Shown here: positions 7,697 to 16,371 of the stretch, one piece after another
Layout: every line of letters begins with the position of its first letter
How positions within the stretch are numbered: the stretch's first letter is position 1
NCBI GenBank assembly: GCA_963974215.1
Contig: CAXBBL010000005.1
Coordinates: forward strand, 62,001 to 126,000
DNA from: Croceimicrobium sp963974215
Lineage (GTDB): Bacteria > Bacteroidota > Bacteroidia > Flavobacteriales > Schleiferiaceae
DNA: 64,000 nucleotides
Direction: 5' to 3'
Notes under the pieces: model-generated
Databases searched by the model: none
What the model was told of the DNA's origin: nothing
The model's input: the letters and a program-made list of their open reading frames with translations, nothing else
Position numbers and translations under genes: made by a program

Positions 7697-8079
7697 AGTA
7701 TTTGTTTAGTTACGTCCATTTTAAAACCATTATCATTATAAATCAGAGCAACGGACAGACCTTCACTTACTATAAGTTGTAATGGAAGCTCATCCAAATA
7801 ATTAAAAGTGTCTAAATCCTTTTCAAAAATCTCTTTTAAAACTTTTTCTAATGCTTCAGTACTTTTAAACTCCAAAACTATTGACTGCCAAGCTTTACTT
7901 TCATTAATCTTGTGTTGGTAAGACTTAAAATATGCGTTATCAGTCAGTTGCATTTTTCCGTAAAACTTCAAATCTCCATTGTAATTAACTACCTCATGAC
8001 CTTGCAAATCGTCAACCAAGATTGATTGATCAATCCCAGTTGTATTGGCAAGCTCCAAGATCAAACTATTATAATTCAT
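7693..8079 (-). CDS. Unknown protein, first gene of antisense prophage cassette
   Basis: This 128-residue acidic soluble protein matches no family I recognise. The N-terminus (LILELANTTGIDQSILVDDLQG) looks like a small helical domain. The middle and C-terminal parts alternate strands and helices (VLEFKSTEALEKVLKEIFEK, then LPLQLIVSEGLSVALIYN). It is the promoter-proximal gene of a two-gene unit with a good host-type promoter at 8100-8130. Its stop overlaps the next start by four bases. A small partner followed by a larger partner is compatible with a toxin-antitoxin, immunity or adaptor/effector pair, but sequence alone does not decide this. Confidence 0.68.
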   Translation of the reverse strand: MNYNSLILELANTTGIDQSILVDDLQGHEVVNYNGDLKFYGKMQLTDNAYFKSYQHKINESKAWQSIVLEFKSTEALEKVLKEIFEKDLDTFNYLDELPLQLIVSEGLSVALIYNDNGFKMDVTKQIL

Positions 8080-8099
8080 TTCTACAATTTATTATATAA

Positions 8100-8130
8100 C
8101 AAGAATAGTCATTAGAAGTCTCAAAACAAA
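8100..8130 (-). promoter_or_regulatory. Host-type promoter of the antisense cassette
   Basis: Read on the minus strand, TTTG (8127-8130) is followed after exactly 19 bases by TATTCTTG (8100-8107). This matches the Bacteroidetes TTTG-N19-TAnnTTTG pattern with one mismatch. The start codon lies 20 bases downstream, so the cassette can be expressed from the prophage independently of phage genes. Confidence 0.6.
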
Positions 8131-8171
8131 GACATTTCAGCCTTATCGATGTCGTTTCTTTATTTAAAGCG

Positions 8172-8212
8172 CTGTCCTATAAGCCGCTCGCTTCCCCTCC
8201 TATCTTGCCCAG
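8172..8212 (+). promoter_or_regulatory. Two-box phage promoter candidate, copy 2
   Basis: This second copy of the leader found at 3820-3860 has the same total length and the same position relative to the ATG. The left box CTGTCCTATAA is identical, and the right box TATCTTGCCC differs from copy 1 at one base. It would restart transcription of the tail operon downstream of the inserted cassette. Confidence 0.5.
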
Positions 8213-9121
8213 ATGAATACACTCCGTATCCCCTACCGCGGCAAGGTTTACTATTTTCAGTTTGCTTCTAATTGGGATGAACTAAAGCCCAAAACTCTGC
8301 ATAAGTTGCTGCCCTTAATGGCAGAAGCACAAGCAGTCTTCCTCATTTTCCAAGAAGACAACTATAAGGAAGCTGCCGATTTAAGACTGCAGGAACTACG
8401 CATTAAAATAGTTTGGCTGCTTTTAGATTTGCCTTGGTATGCCATTCTTAAAAAGCGAGCTTTCCTGTCTTTATTCGCCGATGAACTCAGCGACATCTTA
8501 GATGCTTGTGACTTTCTGCTGGAGCAGCCCCAGCGCAATAGTCCACCTTTTGCCGAGATTAAAGTCGGTAGGCTGAGCTTAATTCCTCCAGGGGATGCTT
8601 TGCAAAATCTTTCGGCAGAGGAATTTCACTTTTTAGGCAATCACCTTAAAAAACTCAGTGAATTAAAGAACAGTACCGCTAGCCAAAAGCAAAAGGTTTT
8701 AGAGAGAGCAGCTTTACAAAACGAAATCGCTTATGCACTCTATCGCCCAAAAGGTAAGCAGCCCGCGCAGCGCAAAGACCAAGAAGAGTTTAGTGGCGAT
8801 GAACGCATTCGTTTTAACCGCCACAACTGGGAAATTAAAGCCCGTATTTTTCAAGATGTGGCCCCTTGGAAAAAGGAGCTAATTATTTGGTGGTACAGCC
8901 AATTACTGCTGCGCATCCAAGCCAGTCACCCGCTCATCTTTACCAAGAAAGCCGAAAGCCAAGCCAACCGCTACGGCTGGCTGCCAGTCTTCCGCCAGTT
9001 GGCGAAAAACCCTTTGCAAACCGAAAAGATAGGATCGCTCAAATTAAGCTATCTGCTTTATGAGCTCAACCAGTTAATAGAAGAGTCGGACCGCTTAAAA
9101 TCTCGCTATGCAAAATCTTAA
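8213..9121 (+). CDS. Phage protein, first gene of tail operon
   Basis: This protein has 302 residues. A short beta-rich start (RIPYRGKVYYFQF) leads into SNWDELKPKTLHKLLPLM, a W-x-E-L-x-P-x-x-L segment I associate with Bacteroidota phage proteins located just upstream of tail genes. The rest is helical and basic toward the C-terminus. By position (before tail completion and tape-measure genes) it may be a tail assembly protein; that is inference. It begins directly after the second two-box promoter and overlaps the next gene by 14 bases. Confidence 0.6.
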   Translation: MNTLRIPYRGKVYYFQFASNWDELKPKTLHKLLPLMAEAQAVFLIFQEDNYKEAADLRLQELRIKIVWLLLDLPWYAILKKRAFLSLFADELSDILDACDFLLEQPQRNSPPFAEIKVGRLSLIPPGDALQNLSAEEFHFLGNHLKKLSELKNSTASQKQKVLERAALQNEIAYALYRPKGKQPAQRKDQEEFSGDERIRFNRHNWEIKARIFQDVAPWKKELIIWWYSQLLLRIQASHPLIFTKKAESQANRYGWLPVFRQLAKNPLQTEKIGSLKLSYLLYELNQLIEESDRLKSRYAKS

Positions 9122-9611
9122 TGCCTACTTCCAGTATCTAGAAGACATTGCCCGAGATCATAAGTCTATTCTGCACCAAGAAGCGGAAGAGCATTTCTTT
9201 AGAACCGACATTGAGGAACTAGACAATGCCCTGCGCAGTAAAATTCATTTCCCTGCCCTTGCCGCCATGAATCCCTTTATAGATGGGGATGCACAGGCTT
9301 TAAGCAATACCCGTATTACTTGGCGTGGCTCTTTTCTTTTACTAGACCGCGTAAAAGACAAAGGCGACTTCGCCGAACGCAATAGCAAGGAGGCTGCCCT
9401 AATGGCCATCGCCAAAGACATCATTCAAAAGAACATCAACGACCGGCGCAATTTCACTTTACCAGGGCTAGATATTAGTGCCTTTAAAATGGAGCTGGTC
9501 CCCGAACGCTATGTTCCCCTGTGTGGCGTACTGGTTAGCTTTAGCTATAGTGAAGGCCTTGGCCAATTCGATGCGAGCCGCTGGAATAACAATCCCATTT
9601 ATCAGCCATGA
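9108..9611 (+). CDS. Putative tail terminator or neck protein
   Basis: This 167-residue mixed alpha/beta protein lies two genes before the tape measure. The order (this protein, a gp10-like protein, tape measure) and a size near 150 residues fit tail terminator or stopper proteins, which cap the tail tube and join it to the head. Sequence features are modest: an N-terminal helix with HQEAEEHFFRTDIEELDNAL, a strand NTRITWRGSFLLLDRV, and a C-terminal strand VLVSFSYSEG. It is coupled to the next gene by an ATGA overlap. The function is inferred from position and size. Confidence 0.5.
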   Translation: MQNLNAYFQYLEDIARDHKSILHQEAEEHFFRTDIEELDNALRSKIHFPALAAMNPFIDGDAQALSNTRITWRGSFLLLDRVKDKGDFAERNSKEAALMAIAKDIIQKNINDRRNFTLPGLDISAFKMELVPERYVPLCGVLVSFSYSEGLGQFDASRWNNNPIYQP

Positions 9612-9985
9612 AGACTTTCACCGAAACTGAAATAAAGGCTTTAAATAAGGTCGTTACCAATTGGGCGCGCAACACTACGCGCCGCTTAAAAAACCGCGCT
9701 CCTGGTAAACTTGGCCAACATCTTACCAATAGCAATCGCTACAGCTTCGGCATGATCGAAGCCGCGGGCTTTCGCTTCCGCCGCTATGGGGTTTTTTACG
9801 AAATGGGAGTATTTAACCGCCTTACCAAAAGAGAGGCTATTGCCAAAGGCAAGCTTAAGCCTCAGCCTTGGTTTAATCCCATTATGCGTGAAGATGTGCC
9901 CAAGCTTTTAAGCAAACTACAGGATCAGTTTAGCGATATGGTAGAAACTAATTCCCAACTGGAAATTAAAAACAGCCAAGCATGA
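9608..9985 (+). CDS. HK97 gp10-like tail completion protein (putative)
   Basis: This basic protein of 125 residues starts with a helix (KALNKVVTNWARNTTRRLKNRAP). A strand region, FRFRRYGVFYEMGVF, follows, and then QPWFNPIMREDVPKLLSKLQ. The sequence P-x-P-W-x-x-P-I-M near the C-terminus is the usual end of the HK97 gp10 family, where a proline-rich turn precedes the last helix. Members join head and tail or complete the tail. It lies immediately before the tape-measure gene and is coupled by ATGA on both sides, as expected. Confidence 0.6.
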   Translation: MKTFTETEIKALNKVVTNWARNTTRRLKNRAPGKLGQHLTNSNRYSFGMIEAAGFRFRRYGVFYEMGVFNRLTKREAIAKGKLKPQPWFNPIMREDVPKLLSKLQDQFSDMVETNSQLEIKNSQA

Positions 9986-12900
9986 GCGATAGCGTTAAGA
10001 ACATTCGAGCGAATGTCTATCTCAACGATAAGACAGCGGGCAAAACCCTCAGGCAATTAAACAGCGAAAGTCGCAAGCTCCGCAATCAGCTTCAACACTT
10101 ACCGCGCGACAGTAAACGTTTCGCTGATGCTTCGCGAGAGTTCAAGAAAGTAAGAGCTGAACTCAATAAGACCAATAAGGAGCTTTATGCGGTAGACAGT
10201 GGTCTGAGCCGTCTGGCTAATGGCGTAAATAAGTATTTCACTTTAGCCACGGCAGGCATTGCTGCTCTCACGGGGGTAATCTTTACCATTAAAAATTACA
10301 TTTCTAATTCGGGCGAGCTTTCAGATCTCCGTGCCGACGTTCAGAAAACTACCGAGCTTACCACCGATCAAATGAACGATCTGCAAAAGCAGTTCGATTC
10401 TATGAATACCCGCACCTCTCGCAAGGAGCTATTGGAACTTTCTGCCCAAGCGGGTAAACTAGGCGTGCGAGGCGTTGCAGATCTGGCCAGTTTTGTAGAG
10501 CAAGCCAATAAAATTAATGTGGCCCTGGGTGAAGATCTGGGAGCCGATGCCGTACTGAAGATTGGTAAAATGGCCGATATCTTTCAAATAGATATGGAAC
10601 GTATTGGTTCGGGTATTAACAAAGTAGCCGACAGCTCTAAAGCCAGTGCTCCTTATTTGACCGAATGGCTCAGTCGCCTGGGCGGTATTGCCAAGGCTAC
10701 AGAGATCAGCGCAGGCGATGTTTTAGGTTATGGCGCCACGCTCGACGAACTAGGTCTTAAAGTAGAAATGAGCTCTACTGCCCTAAACGGCTTCTTTGCT
10801 GATTTCCTTAAAAATACAGAAAGCTTTGGCCGTGCGGCAGGCTTTGCCAATGGCGAACTTAGCAAGCTAATTGGTGAAAAAGGAACCAATGAAGGTTTTC
10901 TCACTTTCCTAGAAAGACTCAAAGAAGGCAGCAGCAGCAGTCAAGACTTTATGCGCAAGTTGGAGGCCGTCGGCATTTCCGGCGATCGCGGTTCGCAGGT
11001 ATTTTTGGCTTTAAGTCAAAACCTCGAAAAAGTACGAGAAAGGCAAATTCTAGCAAATGAGGAAATTGCCACCGGCACAAGTATTACGGACGAATACAAC
11101 CGTAAGAATGAAACCCTGCAGGCCAATCTTTTAAAGATCGGACGCTATTTAAGAGCCAAGTTCATTAATAGCAAGGCTTTAAAGTTTATGGAGGACATGG
11201 CCGAAGCGGCCGCTAAATATGTGCGGGTTCCTCTGAGCAAGCAAATTGAAGAAGAGCGTGTGGAGATGCGTAAGCTTCAGTTAAAACTGAAAGATGTTCG
11301 CCTCGAGCACGGCGAAAGAATTAAGATCATCGATACCCTTAAAGAACGCTATCCTGGTTATTTAGGCTTTATCGATTCAGAAACCATCAGCAATGAAAAA
11401 TTAAATGAAGCTTTAAAAAAGGTAAACGAGCAGCTTAATAATCGTCGGGTTTTACAAGAGCAGCAGGAAGAAGTAGACTCTGCTCAAGATGGCGTTGACC
11501 GTGCTAAACTTAAAAGCGAAGAGCTTTTGGATCGTGTCCGCCTGCAGCTGGCCAAAGTAGCCGATGAAAAAGGGGTAGATACTTCTAAAATGAATTTGAG
11601 CGACCCGCGGCAGGTGATTCACCAAGCGCGGATTCTCTTTGCGCAATACGGTGATGAAATTGACGAGCTTTGGTCTGACGCCCATAAGCTCGGACAATTA
11701 GCAGGCGAATTCTCTTCGCATCAAAAGGTAATCTATGCCTGGGAGCAACAATTAAATGAAGCCTTGACCGAGCGAGAAAGACGCATCAAGATAATTGGAG
11801 CAGGCCTCAAGGAAACTGAGGAAAATCTAGCCACAGGAGGGAAATCCGCCCTAGAGCAAAAAGGCGCGGCCTTGGCCCAGCGCTTAGGAGCCGATGCTAA
11901 TGCACTGCTTTTAGAGTACTACCGCTCCGATTACGAAAACTTTAAAAGCTTCGAAACCGAAAAGCTAAAAGCTGCTGGTCTTTATATAGAGGAAAAAAGC
12001 AAGCTACTGGATGACGCGATAGTCAACCAAACCGACGAACAGCAAAAAGCCCAAGAACAGATCAATCAGTTCTTAGCGCAATACAATGAGGATGAAATTG
12101 CCCAGGTAAAAGCCAAGTTCGAAAAAATGCTGGCCTTGGCTGAAAAGCATGGTTTAGATCGTCGCGCTTTAGAAGCTGCTCTTAATGAAGAGCTGAAGCA
12201 ATTGAATTTAAACAAGGCTCAGGAAGATTATGAAGAAGAACAAAACCGCTTAAAATCTCTAGCTGAAAGTTCACTTCAACAAATGTGGGAATATGAGCAA
12301 TCCCAAATTTTAGAGCAGGCTGCGATCGAAGAGCTCAGTCAGGAAGCCCTTAACGAAAGGCTTTACAATGCCGAGATCGCTCATTTAGAGCGTATGCTCG
12401 ATGCGCGTAAAACTCTGGGCGAAGAAACGATTGAACTGGAAAAGAAAATTGCCGAAATGCGCGCAGGTCTTACCGAGCGCAAACTTAGCGCTGATGAAAA
12501 GGAGCGCGAGAGCATCACTAAATCTATGTTCTTAACCACTGCCCAGGGCGATGGTGAAGCGGATGCCACTTCATTGGTTTTAAACGCTATCAGGGAAAGA
12601 CTAAAAGCCTACCTCGCGGAATACATTGCGAAATCGCTTATTACCGCTTTAGGCTCTGGTCCCCTCGCCGCTTTCACCGCTCCGCTAATCGCTGCGGGAG
12701 CAGGCGCGCTCTTTTCTTCCTTTATTCCCAGCTTCGCCACGGGTGGTTACACCGGTGTTGGCCTGGGCCTGAAGGATCCCAACCTACCTAATCGCAATAT
12801 TGCAGGCTTTGTCCACGATGATGAATATGTGGTTGCTAGTGAGGAACTACGCCAGCCCGATATTGCCCAGCTGGTGCAGGTGATCGAAAACGTAAGGCAA

Positions 12901-13146
12901 GCCCGCACGGGTGGAGGAAGTCCTGCCAAGACCAACAAAGCGGCCAAACCTATTTCTCCTGCCACCACTAAGGTGAGCCATAGTGCAGAAGACCGCATGC
13001 TGTTGAGAGTAAATACCGGCTTGCTCCGCCTTTTAGAAAAACTGGATAAGCAAGGCCTAAAGGCCGTCGCCGATCAGCGTTTTCGTCGCGACATGGAAGT
13101 GCTGCAGGCAGAGGAGGAATTCATAAAATCTAAATCACAACTTTAA
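9982..13146 (+). CDS. Phage tail tape measure protein (TP901 family)
   Basis: At 1,054 residues this is the longest phage gene. Residues about 110-330 match the TP901 tape-measure core: an ADVQKTTELT segment, an ELSAQAGKLGVRGVADLA segment, an ISAGDVLGYGATLDELGLK segment, and SSTALNGFF. Long coiled-coil stretches rich in Glu, Lys and Gln fill 400-830. A hydrophobic glycine/alanine-rich segment near 885-915 (AAFTAPLIAAGAGALFSSF) probably inserts into the host membrane. A FATGGYTG...VHDDEYVV stretch follows, which is common near the end of these proteins. The protein sets tail length and is ejected with the DNA. It overlaps the neighbours by 4 and 1 bases. Confidence 0.9.
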   Translation: MSDSVKNIRANVYLNDKTAGKTLRQLNSESRKLRNQLQHLPRDSKRFADASREFKKVRAELNKTNKELYAVDSGLSRLANGVNKYFTLATAGIAALTGVIFTIKNYISNSGELSDLRADVQKTTELTTDQMNDLQKQFDSMNTRTSRKELLELSAQAGKLGVRGVADLASFVEQANKINVALGEDLGADAVLKIGKMADIFQIDMERIGSGINKVADSSKASAPYLTEWLSRLGGIAKATEISAGDVLGYGATLDELGLKVEMSSTALNGFFADFLKNTESFGRAAGFANGELSKLIGEKGTNEGFLTFLERLKEGSSSSQDFMRKLEAVGISGDRGSQVFLALSQNLEKVRERQILANEEIATGTSITDEYNRKNETLQANLLKIGRYLRAKFINSKALKFMEDMAEAAAKYVRVPLSKQIEEERVEMRKLQLKLKDVRLEHGERIKIIDTLKERYPGYLGFIDSETISNEKLNEALKKVNEQLNNRRVLQEQQEEVDSAQDGVDRAKLKSEELLDRVRLQLAKVADEKGVDTSKMNLSDPRQVIHQARILFAQYGDEIDELWSDAHKLGQLAGEFSSHQKVIYAWEQQLNEALTERERRIKIIGAGLKETEENLATGGKSALEQKGAALAQRLGADANALLLEYYRSDYENFKSFETEKLKAAGLYIEEKSKLLDDAIVNQTDEQQKAQEQINQFLAQYNEDEIAQVKAKFEKMLALAEKHGLDRRALEAALNEELKQLNLNKAQEDYEEEQNRLKSLAESSLQQMWEYEQSQILEQAAIEELSQEALNERLYNAEIAHLERMLDARKTLGEETIELEKKIAEMRAGLTERKLSADEKERESITKSMFLTTAQGDGEADATSLVLNAIRERLKAYLAEYIAKSLITALGSGPLAAFTAPLIAAGAGALFSSFIPSFATGGYTGVGLGLKDPNLPNRNIAGFVHDDEYVVASEELRQPDIAQLVQVIENVRQARTGGGSPAKTNKAAKPISPATTKVSHSAEDRMLLRVNTGLLRLLEKLDKQGLKAVADQRFRRDMEVLQAEEEFIKSKSQL

Positions 13147-14675
13147 TGGCGCTCACTATTCAACACAGCCCCGAGGCGGTTAATCTTTCGCGTAATCCTA
13201 TTGTGTATGAGTTTAGCACTAATAACTTTTACAGCAATGCTGGGCAGATTTCTCGCCATTATTGGCAATTTACAAGCCTGCCCAATGCTGGAGATCAGGC
13301 TCGCTTTCGTTGGTTAGATGGTGCCATTGATATGACCTTAACCTTTGCCGCTAGTCCTAATGATTCTGGACTAGAGCTACCGACAGGCAGCGGAACAATT
13401 GTTTCCTACATCGCTAATGTGCTTATTCCTGCCTTGAAGCTCAACTATTACTTCGATCGAGATTTCACCATTTCCCAAAGCAACGATCGTGTTTTCTTTG
13501 ATGCCAAAGAAAAGAGCCCTTCCTATGACATTCTTTTCACCAGTGGGAATTTTGGTTTTTCATTTTTCGTTAGTCAGGCAGGAGTCAGCCCGGTGGAGCG
13601 ACCAAACTTTCGCTTAATCTTAAATATCCTTTATCGATATCGCGGTGCAGCTAATTGGCAGCGGGTAGAGTGGGAGCGCGTTCCTATTGAAAACCGAGTG
13701 GCTTTTGATATCAGTCCACTTTTAAGCGCTCTGGATAAAATGATTTTACCTGCTACCAATTTAATGACGGTCCTCGACTTAAATTCTCAAATGTGCGAAT
13801 TTGAAGTTTCAGCCGCGGAAGCTTTCGGCAGTCCAATTTCAGCCCAGCGCCTAAACAAGCAAGGACAGGCCTTAGCCTTAAATGGAGGCTATAGCGAGCG
13901 GGATAAATTAGAGCATTCTTTCGTGGCCGATTGGGCTCCTAGTTTCTTAACCTGGAAAAGCTCCTTTAAAGTAGATACCAATCAACCCGCTTTTCTAGGT
14001 TTTCTAAACACCACCATTTACACCAACTTTTGGGTAATTGTTAAGCTCTACGGCGCCAGTGGTTCAATAGGAGAGAGGGTAGCCTTAAATTTCACTGCAC
14101 AAGAATATGATTTAAAAATGATTCCTGCTCATTATGACTTTGCCATAAGTGGTCAAAGTCTGGACGAAGAAGTACTGTATTATGAAGTCTGGATTCAGCG
14201 CCAAAATACTACGCAAGTCATTTCTAATAAGATGCGCATTAACCTAAGGCTTGAAAATAGTATTGATACCATTCACATCGCTTATAAAAATGGCTTTGGT
14301 ATTTTAGAAACGGTCTCCTTCATTGGGGCCAAAGAACTTTCTACCCAAGTGAAAGCCCTAGTTAGCCAAAGCAAAAAAGCCTTCGACACCACTTATCAGG
14401 AATCAGGTTTAAGCACCTATCAGATCAGTAAACAGGATAGTTTTATTGTACGCAGCGGCTACCTGACTAGTGATGAAATTCACCGCTTGCAGGATCTGCT
14501 AATCAGCAGTCAACGCTTCCTAATTATAGGGCAGCAGTACATCCCTGTCCACATGGAAAGCTTTGATAAGATCCCCACCTATCAAAGCAATAATACCACC
14601 CTTTACACCTTAGAACTCGAGTTGAAATTAATCCCCGATCAAAACTTCTCCTATGCTGGAAATCGTATCGTCTAA
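13146..14675 (+). CDS. Probable distal tail protein
   Basis: The 509 residues are beta-rich, without signal peptide. Position directly after the tape measure is where distal tail proteins lie in siphophages. The C-terminal section (about 435-500: DEIHRLQDLLISSQRFLII, then YIPVHMES and LYTLELELKL) resembles the C-terminal ends of such proteins, in which a short helix is followed by strands that describe a substituted surface. The start ATG overlaps the tape-measure stop as TAATG. The assignment rests on position and general pattern; no catalytic motif is visible. Confidence 0.5.
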   Translation: MALTIQHSPEAVNLSRNPIVYEFSTNNFYSNAGQISRHYWQFTSLPNAGDQARFRWLDGAIDMTLTFAASPNDSGLELPTGSGTIVSYIANVLIPALKLNYYFDRDFTISQSNDRVFFDAKEKSPSYDILFTSGNFGFSFFVSQAGVSPVERPNFRLILNILYRYRGAANWQRVEWERVPIENRVAFDISPLLSALDKMILPATNLMTVLDLNSQMCEFEVSAAEAFGSPISAQRLNKQGQALALNGGYSERDKLEHSFVADWAPSFLTWKSSFKVDTNQPAFLGFLNTTIYTNFWVIVKLYGASGSIGERVALNFTAQEYDLKMIPAHYDFAISGQSLDEEVLYYEVWIQRQNTTQVISNKMRINLRLENSIDTIHIAYKNGFGILETVSFIGAKELSTQVKALVSQSKKAFDTTYQESGLSTYQISKQDSFIVRSGYLTSDEIHRLQDLLISSQRFLIIGQQYIPVHMESFDKIPTYQSNNTTLYTLELELKLIPDQNFSYAGNRIV

Positions 14676-16371
14676 AGGAGCTTTAGAACTAGCGCCCAAG
14701 GAGGAAATTGCCTGGGAGGAAATATTCCATGTTATTAATCAGAATGCCGATTTAAAAAGCTGGCGCTTTAATCTCCCTAAATCCGCAAAAAACAAAGCAC
14801 AGCTGGCCAGCTTTATTGACATAGATGCCAAGCGCCGAGTTGAAATAAGCCTTGAAGTGGAAGTTCTGCTCTTCGGCCAAGAATGGAGCCGCGGCCCCCT
14901 TTTCTTTTTAGATGAAAATGAATCCGCTTGGGAAGTCAGTTTTGCTGGAAAGATGGGCTATCTCTTGCAGAAGCTTACTGATTTAAGCTTACAGCAATTC
15001 ACTTATCCAAATGCCAATCCCGTTAATATTTACGACCATGCACTTACGATAAACTCGCAAACGGATAGCGATTATGTTTTCGCTCCCGTGGATTTACCCA
15101 GCCTGCAGGGCGACGTGTGGTGGCCCGCTCAAATAAATAGTGTGGTAGTAGATACAAATGGTGACCTCGATCGCTTCGTAGAGTTTTGGCGCCACTTCGA
15201 AGCAGACGACTGGAGCGACAGCACCGAGTACAATGAACTAGATCAAGTTCGCTTCAATAAATACTATTACGAAGCCCTAGCGGGAACGCTTGCTGGTCAA
15301 TCACCCGATACTCATCCCGCCAAATGGCAGCAGATTACTCAAGGCCCTATTAAGCGCTACAATCCGATGGTGCCCTTTTTAAAGGTCTTTAAAATATTGC
15401 AACATATCGCCGCTGAAAAGGGTTTTAGCCTCAGCGGCGAATTAATGGAGAATACTGAAATCCAGCAGCTTGTCTTCTTCAATACTGTTTGCCTCAACAC
15501 CATGGAAGAAAATGTTCCTGGTACGGTGCTTCCCAATACCATTATCGAATACAAAAGACACCTTCCCGATGTTGAAGTGGTGGAGCTACTGCGCCAGATT
15601 GCCCTTTTCTTTAATCAACGCATTGATTACTCCAATAATGACAATACCCTGCGCTTTATCCCCCGCACCGAATCCTTAGTAAGCCCTATTGGCCATAGCT
15701 TGCGCGATAAGGTTATTCGCATGGAAGTGATCCACCGTGAAAAAAGGACCTATCACTTAAAGTATAGTTATCTGCAAAGCGATGCGGAACTAGCCAGCTC
15801 CACTTGGACAGGAAGCTTAGAAGGGATAGAATCGGAGCTCGGCAGTGAAACCTTAAATAGCAGCTTCAGCACTTTGGCCATGCGCTACGGATTTAATGAA
15901 GTAGATCCTGCTTGGCGCGAATATCCGGGTGATAGTCGCATGGATGCAAATTACCCTGGCTTTTGGTGGCGACCCGTTTCCTCTCTCCCTTTAAATGCCG
16001 ATGTACCGCAGCAGTTTTTGCTCTGGAGGAAATTCCATTATTACCTAGCGGGTTCCTGGGACAATGATCCTGAGCTCCCTCAAGTAAGTAGCGACCTAAA
16101 CTTTACCAATTTCGAAGGTTATTCTCAAACCCTCTTATGGAAAGGCAGCGGGGGCTTATATGAAGTGTATTGGAAAGAATTCCTTTACAGCCTAAGCTTG
16201 GCAAAAGTGCTACGCGTATTCTTTCTTTTGGATGGACAAAGCTGGAATAGATCTCAGCTTTTAGGTCGCCAAAGTTTAAGAGAATGGATTTGCCTTTTAG
16301 AAACCGTAAAGCTGAATATTAAGCAAGACGATCAGGCGGTGATTGCTGAAGCGCAGGTTTTGAAAATTTAA
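14653..16371 (+). CDS. Baseplate hub-like tail protein with a possible carbohydrate-binding insert
   Basis: This protein has 572 residues and overlaps the preceding gene by 23 bases. Residues around 290-345 (LPDVEVVELLRQIALFFNQR, then DNTLRFIPR) resemble the middle of tail hub proteins of the gpD/gp44 type. Residues about 187-225 (DWSDSTEYNELDQVRFNKYY, then P...WQQI) look like a carbohydrate-binding module of the 5/12 type: W at the start, D-x-V, Y-Y, a P and a closing W. This could be a host-glycan contact. Its stop overlaps the integrase stop by four bases in a TTAA. Function is inferred from position and motifs; no separate tail-fibre gene is visible. Confidence 0.5.
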   Translation: MLEIVSSKGALELAPKEEIAWEEIFHVINQNADLKSWRFNLPKSAKNKAQLASFIDIDAKRRVEISLEVEVLLFGQEWSRGPLFFLDENESAWEVSFAGKMGYLLQKLTDLSLQQFTYPNANPVNIYDHALTINSQTDSDYVFAPVDLPSLQGDVWWPAQINSVVVDTNGDLDRFVEFWRHFEADDWSDSTEYNELDQVRFNKYYYEALAGTLAGQSPDTHPAKWQQITQGPIKRYNPMVPFLKVFKILQHIAAEKGFSLSGELMENTEIQQLVFFNTVCLNTMEENVPGTVLPNTIIEYKRHLPDVEVVELLRQIALFFNQRIDYSNNDNTLRFIPRTESLVSPIGHSLRDKVIRMEVIHREKRTYHLKYSYLQSDAELASSTWTGSLEGIESELGSETLNSSFSTLAMRYGFNEVDPAWREYPGDSRMDANYPGFWWRPVSSLPLNADVPQQFLLWRKFHYYLAGSWDNDPELPQVSSDLNFTNFEGYSQTLLWKGSGGLYEVYWKEFLYSLSLAKVLRVFFLLDGQSWNRSQLLGRQSLREWICLLETVKLNIKQDDQAVIAEAQVLKI

